Source: Nocardioides jensenii JCM 1364 = NBRC 14755
GTDB taxonomy: Bacteria; Actinomycetota; Actinomycetes; Propionibacteriales; Nocardioidaceae
Assembly (NCBI RefSeq): GCF_001552535.1
Contig: NZ_BCRJ01000019.1
Location: 1 to 38,959, forward strand
Length of the DNA: 38,959 nt
Direction of reading: 5' to 3'
The notes beneath the pieces are model-generated. The model did no database searches. It saw only the letters and a list, made by a program, of their open reading frames with translations, and was not told the origin of the DNA. This document shows positions 32,361-38,959 of the stretch, in pieces; the stretch's first letter is position 1, and each line of letters begins with the position of its first letter. The position numbers were made by a program, and so were the translations under genes.

Positions 32361-34961
32361 CAGGGTTGCGATGACTCCGTCGATCTCATCCGGCTTGACC
32401 AGCACGTCGCGGGCCTTGGATCCCTCACTGGGTCCGACCACGCCGCGACTCTCCATGATGTCCATCAGGCGACCCGCCTTGGCGAAGCCGACCCGCAGCT
32501 TGCGTTGCAGCATCGACGTCGACCCGAACTGGGTCGAGACCACGAGCTCGACGGCCTGCACGACCAGGTCGAGGTCGTCACCGATGTCGTCGTCCAACTC
32601 ACGCTTGCTCTGGGCCGGAGCGGTGACGTCCTCGCGGTACGTCGGCTCCAGCTGCTCCTTGACGTGACTGACCACGGAGGCGATCTCGGCCTCGGTGACC
32701 CAGGAACCCTGCACACGAACGGCCTTGCTGGCTCCCATCGGCAGGAACAGCCCGTCACCCTGGCCGACCAGCTTCTCCGCACCCGGCTGGTCGAGGATGA
32801 CCCGACTGTCGGAGAGGGAGGAGGTGGCGAAGGCGAGTCGCGACGGAACGTTGGCCTTGATCAGACCCGTGACCACGTCGACCGAGGGGCGCTGGGTGGC
32901 CAGGATCAGGTGGATCCCGGCCGCACGCGCCAACTGGGTGATGCGGACGATGGCGTCCTCGACGTCTCGCGGGGCGACCATCATCAGGTCGGCGAGCTCG
33001 TCGACGATCACACACAGGTAGGGGTACGGCGAGAGCACGCGCTCACTGCCCGGAGGCAGCTCGACCTTGCCGGCCCGCACCGCCTTGTTGAAGTCGTCGA
33101 CGTGCCGGTAGCCGAAGTTGGCCAGGTCGTCGTAGCGCATGTCCATCTCGCGCACCACCCACTGGAGGGCCTCGGCGGCCTTCTTGGGGTTGGTGATGAT
33201 CGGTGTGATCAGGTGCGGGATTCCCTCGTAGGCGTTCAGCTCGACCCGCTTGGGGTCGACCATGATCATCCGCACCTCGTCGGGAGTGGACCGCATCAGC
33301 AACGAGGTGATCATCGAGTTGATGAACGACGACTTGCCCGAGCCGGTGGCACCGGCCACCAACAGGTGAGGCATCTTGGCGAGGTTCGCCACGACGAAGC
33401 CACCCTCGACGTCCTTGCCGAGCCCGACCACCATCGGGTGGTGGTCGCTGCGCGCGGTGTTGGACCGGAGCACGTCGCCCAGCGAGACGATCTCCTTGTC
33501 CAGGTTGGGGATCTCGACACCGATCGCGGACTTGCCGGGGATCGGGCTGAGGATGCGGACATCGGCCGAGGCGACGGCGTAGGCGATGTTCTTCGACAGC
33601 GCGGTGACCTTCTCGACCTTGATGCCGGGGCCGAGCTCGACCTCGTAGCGGGTGACCGTGGGGCCGCGCGTGTAGCCGGTGACCTGGGCGTCGATGCCGA
33701 ACTCGTCGAGCACCTGGGTGAGCCGGTCGACGACGGCGTCGGAAGCCTTGGACTTGGCCTTGTGCACCGAACCGGGCTTGAGCGCGTCGCTGGTGGGCAG
33801 CGAGTAGGTCACGTCTCCGGAAAGCGCCAGCTGCTCCACCCGCGCCGGCAGCTGGGCATGGGCCGGAGGCTCGAGGTCGGGCTTGACGATCGACGGCTCG
33901 GCGACCGGGAACGGTGCCGCCGCGGCGTCACCGAACGGGTTGTCGCCCGCCTGGTCGCCGTCCGGCTGGTCGTTCTCCTGCGCGACGTCGATCGGGTCGG
34001 GCTTGCGCCGACGCTTCTTGATCTCACGGTCCTCGAGCACCGGGGTGTCGTAGGCGGGGTCCCCCATCTCGGGGTCGATCTCGTCGGCAGCGGCCTTCCT
34101 GCCGCGACGCGAGCGGATCGGCTGGGTGGGTGCGTCCTCGTCGCCCGCGCCGTCGGGAGCCGAGCGGCCGAGCAGCCAGTCACGAGTCTCGGCCAACCGG
34201 GTCGGGATCTGGTAGACCGGCGTCGCGGCGATGACGAGGATGCCGAAGACGGCCAGGAGGGCGAGCAGGGGCACGACGACGTACGGCGAGCGCAGCAGGT
34301 CGAGCAGGAGACTCGAGATGACGAAGCCGATCGCTCCCCCGGCCTGCTGGAGCTTCTCGGTGTCACCCTGGACCGGCCGCGGGCTCCCGTTGGCGATGTG
34401 GACGATGCCGAGCACGCCGAAGGACAGCGTCGCCCAACCGATCACCTGACGGCCGACGGGACCGTTCTGCTCCGGATCACGCATGTTGCGCCAGCCGACG
34501 TAGATCAGCCCGAGCGGCACGAACCACGCCAGCTTGCCGACGGAGCCGGCGACCATGGTGCGGAAGAAGTCCATCACGCCACCGGGCAGCTGCCACCACA
34601 CGGCGGCGGCCACCACGAACGCGAGCCCGAACAGGAACAGCGCCGCGCCGTCGCGTCGTTGTTCGGGGTCGATGTCACGCGCGCTGCGTCCGATCGAACG
34701 CGCGGTCGCACCGAGGGCGTGGGCCAGGCCCAGCCACACCGCTGCGATCGCGCCTCCGATCACCACGAAGACGCGCAGAATCGGGCCAGGTCCGTTGCGA
34801 ACTGCTCGGGGGGCCGGGCGCTTCGCCGTGGAGGGCTTGCGCTTCGGCGTCGGCTTTCGCTTGGCCTGGCTGTTTGTACTCCGGGATCGGGTGCTCGAAC
34901 CTGCCTTTGCAGACGTGCTCTTGCTCCGCGAACCCGGCGGGGAAGACGTACGGGTCGCCAT
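32346..34961 (-). CDS. ftsK: DNA translocase FtsK
   Basis: FtsK pumps chromosomal DNA through the division septum and helps resolve dimers. This 871-residue protein has a basic Ser/Lys/Arg-rich N-terminus (1-60), about four membrane helices (65-270), a charged linker (about 280-400), the motor domain, and the DNA-reading gamma winged helix at the end (about 805-865, LVVSTQFGSTSMLQRKLRVG). Motor motifs are GATGSGKSS (about 535-543), VDPKRVEL, the Walker B IVDELADLMM (about 652-661) and ATQRPSVDVVTG. The ATG at 34961 has no ribosome site, but TAGAGT lies seven bases upstream, so the mRNA may be leaderless. The stop overlaps the 29-codon ORF that leads to the RodZ-like gene. Confidence 0.97.
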   Translation of the reverse strand: MATRTSSPPGSRSKSTSAKAGSSTRSRSTNSQAKRKPTPKRKPSTAKRPAPRAVRNGPGPILRVFVVIGGAIAAVWLGLAHALGATARSIGRSARDIDPEQRRDGAALFLFGLAFVVAAAVWWQLPGGVMDFFRTMVAGSVGKLAWFVPLGLIYVGWRNMRDPEQNGPVGRQVIGWATLSFGVLGIVHIANGSPRPVQGDTEKLQQAGGAIGFVISSLLLDLLRSPYVVVPLLALLAVFGILVIAATPVYQIPTRLAETRDWLLGRSAPDGAGDEDAPTQPIRSRRGRKAAADEIDPEMGDPAYDTPVLEDREIKKRRRKPDPIDVAQENDQPDGDQAGDNPFGDAAAAPFPVAEPSIVKPDLEPPAHAQLPARVEQLALSGDVTYSLPTSDALKPGSVHKAKSKASDAVVDRLTQVLDEFGIDAQVTGYTRGPTVTRYEVELGPGIKVEKVTALSKNIAYAVASADVRILSPIPGKSAIGVEIPNLDKEIVSLGDVLRSNTARSDHHPMVVGLGKDVEGGFVVANLAKMPHLLVAGATGSGKSSFINSMITSLLMRSTPDEVRMIMVDPKRVELNAYEGIPHLITPIITNPKKAAEALQWVVREMDMRYDDLANFGYRHVDDFNKAVRAGKVELPPGSERVLSPYPYLCVIVDELADLMMVAPRDVEDAIVRITQLARAAGIHLILATQRPSVDVVTGLIKANVPSRLAFATSSLSDSRVILDQPGAEKLVGQGDGLFLPMGASKAVRVQGSWVTEAEIASVVSHVKEQLEPTYREDVTAPAQSKRELDDDIGDDLDLVVQAVELVVSTQFGSTSMLQRKLRVGFAKAGRLMDIMESRGVVGPSEGSKARDVLVKPDEIDGVIATLQGEM

Positions 34962-34968
34962 GCTCAGG

Positions 34969-34974
34969 ACTCTA
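34969..34974 (-). promoter_or_regulatory. Probable -10 box of ftsK
   Basis: TAGAGT on the minus strand ends seven bases before the ATG at 34961, suggesting a leaderless start for ftsK. Confidence 0.45.
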
Positions 34975-35126
34975 TGTGATCGTCACTCCAGTCCCACGGA
35001 TAACAGGATGCGTGTCGCGCAGAACGTCGTACGACGAAGGGGTGGGCGACTGCCCGTTCGTCGCTGGACCCGTGCACGCGAGATTCGCCGGTGACCAACC
35101 CGTTATGGGGAATTTTCTTGTCGCTC

Positions 35127-35155
35127 TAGACCGCCACTGCAAGAACTCCTAGTGT
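35127..35155 (+). promoter_or_regulatory. Promoter of the secreted metalloprotease gene
   Basis: TAGACC (35127-35132) and TAGTGT (35150-35155) are 17 bases apart, a normal -35/-10 spacing. The leader is about 57 bases and contains AGGTCA (35161-35166) inverted as TGACCT (35185-35190), which could bind a regulator. A GGAGG ribosome site lies at 35206-35210. The remaining gap toward ftsK holds only a 12-base palindrome (35025-35036). Confidence 0.6.
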
Positions 35156-35218
35156 GACGCAGGTCATGGGCACACCCCCGCTCGTGACCTCGGAAAATGA
35201 ATATTGGAGGGCACCATC

Positions 35219-38200
35219 GTGAAGTTCCTCAGGCAGGGCATCGCCCTGGCCGTAGTAGGCGCCGGCCTGGCCGCCGCCCCCGGGCTGAGCGCGACCGCAT
35301 CTCCTGCCGTGACCAAGGACGACAAGTCCCTGGTCCAGCAGATGCGCAGCGCAGCAGACGGGTCGACCAAGATCAGTGCCGAAGACGCCACCGGAAAGGT
35401 CGGCTTCGTACGAGCCGCCCGCGGTGGCGACCTTCTTCCGTCGAACGACGGCTCCCCGGCCGCCAAGGCCGATGCCTACCTCGACGACTACGCCAAGGCG
35501 TTCGGCGCACCGCGCGACCAGCTCGTGCGCGACAGCATCGCGAAGAACAACCTCGGCACCAGCGTCAGCTACGTCCAGCAGTACAAGGGCGTCCCCGTCT
35601 TCGGCACGTTGGTCCGTGCCTTCGTCGACAAGGGTGGCGACCTGACCAGCGTCAACGGCGAGGCCGTGCCCGACCTGAACCTCTCGGTGACCCCCAAGAT
35701 CACCGAGACCGAGGCCGGCACCATCGCCACGGGACTGGTCAAGGCGCAGCCGCCGACGACCGACGGCAAGTCCGACACCACGGGCATCACGGCGAAGACC
35801 ACCGAACTGGTCGTCTATCGCGAGGGCCTGGTCAAGGGTGTCAAGGGTCAGAGTGAGCTGGTCTACCAGGTCGAGGTCACGAACGAGAAGAACGTGCGCG
35901 ACATGGTGTTCCTCAACGCGAACACCGGCAAGATCGTCAACCGCTACTCCACGATCGACAGCGCGCTCGACCGTGAGCTCTACGAGGCCGACGAGAACCG
36001 CAACCTCACGCTGGTCTGGAAGGAGGGCGACGCGCTCCCCGGCACGCTCAACGAGGACCAGGAGAGCATGGTCCGTTCCACCGGCGAGGCCTACTGGTTC
36101 TTCAAGAACGGCTTCGGCCGCGACTCCTACGACGGCGCCGGCGCGAAGATGCGCACCATCAACAACGACCCCGCCATCGCGTGCCCCAACGCCAACTGGA
36201 ACGGCGTGACCACCAACTACTGCGACGGCGTCTCCTCCGACGACGTCGTGGCGCACGAGTGGGGCCACGCCTACACCGAGTACACCCACGGCCTGATCTA
36301 CCAGTGGCAGTCGGGCGCGCTCAACGAGGGCTACTCCGACGTCTGGGGTGAGACCGTCGACCTGATCAACGGCCGCCTCGACGAGGGCGAGGGCGACCTC
36401 ACCAAGAAGCGCACCGTGGGCATGTGCTCCTCGCACTCCCTCCCCAACCCGTTGGTGACCATCAACTCCCCCGCGTCGATCGCCAAGGACTGCCTGACCG
36501 GCGGCTACATGGGCCCGATCCTCGACGCGCCGATCACCAGCGACGTCGTGATCGCCGAGGACGCCGTCGAGGACGGCGGCACCGCCACCGACGGATGCTC
36601 GCCGTACACGAACGCGGCCGACGTCGCGGGCAAGATCGTCATGGTCGACCGCGGCCTGTGCACCTTCGTCGAGAAGGCCGAAGCCGCTCGCGACGCCGGC
36701 GCGGCAGCCGTGATCATCGGCAACCGCGACGACAGTCCGATCGGCTTCAGCAGCCCCGACCTGACCCTGCCGCCGACCGCCTCCATCGGTCTGACCGACC
36801 GTGAGTCGATCCGCACCGCGATTGCCGGTGGCGACCCGGTCAGCGTGACCATCAAGGACGCCAGCGGCGCCCGCGAGGACTCCTACCGCTGGCTGATCGG
36901 CGAGAAGAGCGAGGCCTTCGGCGGCGCGATCCGCGACATGTGGAACCCCACCTGCTACGGAGACCCCGGCAAGGTGTCGGACGCCGAGTACAAGTGCGCG
37001 ACCGACGACAACGGAGGCGTCCACGGCAACTCGGGCGTCGTCAACCACGGCTACGCCCTGCTGGTCGACGGCGGCACCTACAACGGTCACACCGTCAAGG
37101 GCATCGGCCTCGACAAGGCCGCGGCCATCTACTACCAGGCGATGACCGTCTACCAGACGCCGGTCAGCAACTTCGTCGACCACGCGAACTCGCTCGAGGC
37201 CTCCTGCGCCGACCTGACGAACAAGGCGATCAAGAAGCTCTCGACCCGCGAGAACGACTCCAAGGTCAACTACGACAAGATCACCGCTGACGACTGCGCA
37301 CAGGTCGCCGCGATGACCGCGGCCGTGGAGTTCCGGCTCGACCCGACCGAGGAGTGTGGCTGGGAGCCGCTGCTCAAGCAGAACGCGCCGTCGGTGTGCG
37401 GTGAGGGCTTCGACACCGAGACCCTCTTCGCCGAGGACTTCGAGGACGGCATGGACGACTGGACGCTCAGCGGCGAGACGGTCAACGGCTCCTACCCCGA
37501 CCCGGCCGACTGGGCGGTGACCTCGGAGTACCGGGGCGACCACACCAGTGCGGTGGCGAAGGGCAACGCGCCGGACCAGGGCGACTGTGACCCGTCCAGC
37601 AACGACATCTCCAGCGCGAACTTCATGACCAGTGGTGACATCGCGATTCCGGAGGGTGCTTCGGCTCCCCGGATGACCTTCGAGCACTACATCGCGACGG
37701 AGACCGGCTACGACGGCGGCAACGTGCGCATCAGCGTCAACGGCGGTGACTTCACCCCGATCGCGGCTGACGCGTTCACCTTCAACGGTCCGCTGCAGAT
37801 CTCGACCGAGGCCGAGCAGAACACCAACCCGCTGGCCGGGCAGCCCGGGTTCACCGGCACCGACCCGGGCACGCCGTTCGGCAGCTGGGGCGAGTCGCAG
37901 GTCGACCTGTCCAAGGCCGGTGTCGCAGCCGGCGACACCGTGCAGCTCCAGTTCGCCATCGGCCGTGACGGCTGCGGCGGCGTCGACGGCTGGTACGTCG
38001 ACGACATCCAGGTCCTGACCTGCGAGGTGGCCGCGAACCTGAGCGCCACCGTCTCCCCCGCCAAGCCGGCCTACGGAACGGCGGCCACGGTGAAGGTCGA
38101 CGTCACCACCGCCGGCGAGGACGTCCCGACCGGTGACGTGACCGTCGCCGAGGGTGAGACCGAGCTCGGCTCGGTCACGCTCAACGGGATCGGCCAGGGA

Positions 38201-38602
38201 TCGATCACGCTGCCCAAGGACCTCGCGGTCGGCAAGCACGCGCTGACCGTGACCTACTCGGGCGACGACGTGTACGCCGAGAAGACCACCACGCTCAACG
38301 TGACGGTCTCCAAGGCGAAGGCGACCGTCGCCGCGACGGCGCGACCGTCGACGATCACGAGGACCAGGACCAGCGCCGTGACGGTGACGGTCAAGGCCAC
38401 CGGGGTCGCACCGACGGGCAAGGTCACGATCGTCAAGGGCTCGAGAGTGCTGGGCTCGGCCACGCTGAGCTCCGGCAGGGCCACGATCAAGGTCAAGGGC
38501 TCCAAGCTCGCGATCGGCAGGAACAAGCTGACCGCGAAGTACGCCGGCTCGGCGACCGTGGCGGCCGGCGCCAAGGCGTTCACGATCACCGTGAGGCGGT
38601 AG
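35219..38602 (+). CDS. Secreted M4 (thermolysin-like) metalloprotease with PA insertion and Ig-like repeats
   Basis: This 1127-residue exported zinc protease has a signal peptide (about 1-30), an FTP/PepSY propeptide (about 40-255), and the M4 catalytic domain. Zinc ligands and base are His346-Glu347-x-x-His350 (HEWGH) and Glu370 (NEGYSD), 20 residues on as in thermolysin. The second-half motif GGVHGNSGVVNHG places the other catalytic histidine at 602. Between these halves lies an inserted PA domain (about 440-560, YTNAADVAGKIVMVDRG), so Glu370 and His602 are 232 residues apart against 65 in thermolysin. A MAM-like domain (about 740-940) and two Ig-like repeats with a basic end (FTITVRR) follow. 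I choose the GTG at 35219: GGAGG lies eight bases before, and it starts the signal peptide directly. Confidence 0.94.
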   Translation: MKFLRQGIALAVVGAGLAAAPGLSATASPAVTKDDKSLVQQMRSAADGSTKISAEDATGKVGFVRAARGGDLLPSNDGSPAAKADAYLDDYAKAFGAPRDQLVRDSIAKNNLGTSVSYVQQYKGVPVFGTLVRAFVDKGGDLTSVNGEAVPDLNLSVTPKITETEAGTIATGLVKAQPPTTDGKSDTTGITAKTTELVVYREGLVKGVKGQSELVYQVEVTNEKNVRDMVFLNANTGKIVNRYSTIDSALDRELYEADENRNLTLVWKEGDALPGTLNEDQESMVRSTGEAYWFFKNGFGRDSYDGAGAKMRTINNDPAIACPNANWNGVTTNYCDGVSSDDVVAHEWGHAYTEYTHGLIYQWQSGALNEGYSDVWGETVDLINGRLDEGEGDLTKKRTVGMCSSHSLPNPLVTINSPASIAKDCLTGGYMGPILDAPITSDVVIAEDAVEDGGTATDGCSPYTNAADVAGKIVMVDRGLCTFVEKAEAARDAGAAAVIIGNRDDSPIGFSSPDLTLPPTASIGLTDRESIRTAIAGGDPVSVTIKDASGAREDSYRWLIGEKSEAFGGAIRDMWNPTCYGDPGKVSDAEYKCATDDNGGVHGNSGVVNHGYALLVDGGTYNGHTVKGIGLDKAAAIYYQAMTVYQTPVSNFVDHANSLEASCADLTNKAIKKLSTRENDSKVNYDKITADDCAQVAAMTAAVEFRLDPTEECGWEPLLKQNAPSVCGEGFDTETLFAEDFEDGMDDWTLSGETVNGSYPDPADWAVTSEYRGDHTSAVAKGNAPDQGDCDPSSNDISSANFMTSGDIAIPEGASAPRMTFEHYIATETGYDGGNVRISVNGGDFTPIAADAFTFNGPLQISTEAEQNTNPLAGQPGFTGTDPGTPFGSWGESQVDLSKAGVAAGDTVQLQFAIGRDGCGGVDGWYVDDIQVLTCEVAANLSATVSPAKPAYGTAATVKVDVTTAGEDVPTGDVTVAEGETELGSVTLNGIGQGSITLPKDLAVGKHALTVTYSGDDVYAEKTTTLNVTVSKAKATVAATARPSTITRTRTSAVTVTVKATGVAPTGKVTIVKGSRVLGSATLSSGRATIKVKGSKLAIGRNKLTAKYAGSATVAAGAKAFTITVRR

Positions 38603-38644
38603 TCACCTGATCGCCTGATGCACCGAACCTGGTGCACACACTGG

Positions 38645-38674
38645 GGCCCTGTCCGGACTCGTCCGGGCAGGGCC
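38645..38674. terminator. Terminator hairpin after the metalloprotease gene
   Basis: GGCCCTG (38645-38651) pairs with CAGGGCC (38668-38674). A T-G wobble and the inner CCGGA/TCCGG stem follow, with a four-base CTCG loop. It lies between two convergent genes and can serve both. Confidence 0.85.
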
Positions 38675-38730
38675 TCCGTCGTCGTTGCGGACGTCCTGCG
38701 AACCGGTCGCCCGCGCCGTTCTGACCGGCG

Positions 38731-38959
38731 TCAGGTGAGGGAGCTGAACCAAGGCACGACGACGAAGGCCGTCGGCAGGGCCAGTACGCCGATCGCGGCG
38801 ATCACCAGTGACGCAGCCTGAACACGGTGCTCCTCGAGGTCGTCGAGCAGTCGGACCCGTGTCACCAGGGTGGCTCCGGTGGCCCCCAGCGCAGCCTGCG
38901 GCGCCCGACCCTCGGCGAGCGCGACCAGGGCCCGTGCCAGCGGCAGCGGCCCGGCGACC
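38731..38959 (-). CDS. C-terminal fragment of a membrane protein, probably M56 family peptidase
   Basis: The last 75 or so codons of a minus-strand gene enter from the right edge, so the start is missing. The visible part reads LARALVALAEGRAPQAALGATGA, then TRVRLLDDLEEHRVQA, then a final membrane helix (SLVIAAIGVLALPTAFVVV) and a short tail ending WFSSLT. This pattern resembles the C-terminus of actinobacterial M56 (BlaR1/MecR1-like) peptidases, but the HExxH motif would lie outside the window, so the call is tentative. It converges with the metalloprotease gene over the hairpin at 38645-38674. Confidence 0.45.
   Translation of the reverse strand, partial: VAGPLPLARALVALAEGRAPQAALGATGATLVTRVRLLDDLEEHRVQAASLVIAAIGVLALPTAFVVVPWFSSLT

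Noticed and set aside
35025..35036. 12-base palindrome CGTCGTACGACG between ftsK and the metalloprotease
   Set aside because: The same 12 bases occur inside the RodZ-like coding region (30817-30828), and CGTCGTACG is frequent in this DNA, so an operator claim is unsupported.

Overview
The window is about 70% G+C chromosomal DNA from an actinobacterium. Several things point to Nocardioides or a close relative (family Nocardioidaceae): the pairing of recA/recX with DUF3046 and clgR, the lhr-nei pair, the Arf-type OmpA operon, many GTG starts, and secreted proteins ending in basic Ig-like repeats. The genus is inferred from gene content and style, not from a marker gene. I see no tRNA, rRNA, insertion sequence, prophage or CRISPR. 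No stretch without a gene exceeds 300 bases; the longest gap is 34962-35218.

Layout, left to right. (1) 1-2060: a translationally coupled minus-strand trio of polyphosphate kinase 2, a HipA-like kinase and a DUF3037 protein, ending in a 21-base tandem repeat. (2) 2120-3693: an acetyltransferase divergent from a papain-like cysteine peptidase without a signal peptide. (3) 3695-8349, minus strand: recX and recA, a recA promoter region with both a RecA-NDp/PafBC-type promoter and a LexA box, then an MFS transporter, DUF3046 and a DinB-methyltransferase fusion chained by 4-base overlaps. (4) 8391-18868: a second acetyltransferase, a small membrane protein, a YtcJ-like amidohydrolase, the lhr-nei repair operon, clgR, and a GH15 glucoamylase/trehalase-type enzyme. 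(5) 18959-24190: a 1743-residue secreted enzyme joining an ExeM/NucH nuclease to a UshA-like 5'-nucleotidase. (6) 24408-34961, minus strand: pgsA, rimO, an arfCBA operon, an acyl-CoA synthetase, a RodZ-like regulator and ftsK. (7) 35219-38602: a secreted M4 metalloprotease carrying a PA-domain insertion. (8) The window ends inside a membrane protein, probably an M56 peptidase.

The minus-strand genes ftsK, RodZ-like, rimO, pgsA, clgR, DUF3046, recA and recX keep the order of a conserved actinobacterial chromosomal block. Here it is stretched over about 31 kb by inserted accessory genes: arf and acyl-CoA synthetase, nuclease and GH15, lhr-nei and amidohydrolase, DinB-methyltransferase and MFS. 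cinA, often found next to pgsA, is absent from the window.

Shared themes are DNA repair and stress (recA, recX, lhr, nei, clgR), envelope and cell division (ftsK, RodZ-like, pgsA, arfABC), and extracellular scavenging (nuclease/nucleotidase and metalloprotease). Many transcripts seem to begin at or near the start codon: a TAnnnT box lies 6-8 bases upstream of at least six starts. The points most worth a second look are the 29-codon ORF wedged between ftsK and the RodZ-like gene, the double damage-control promoter of recA, the PPK2/HipA-like/DUF3037 trio, and the paired palindromes upstream of the nuclease.
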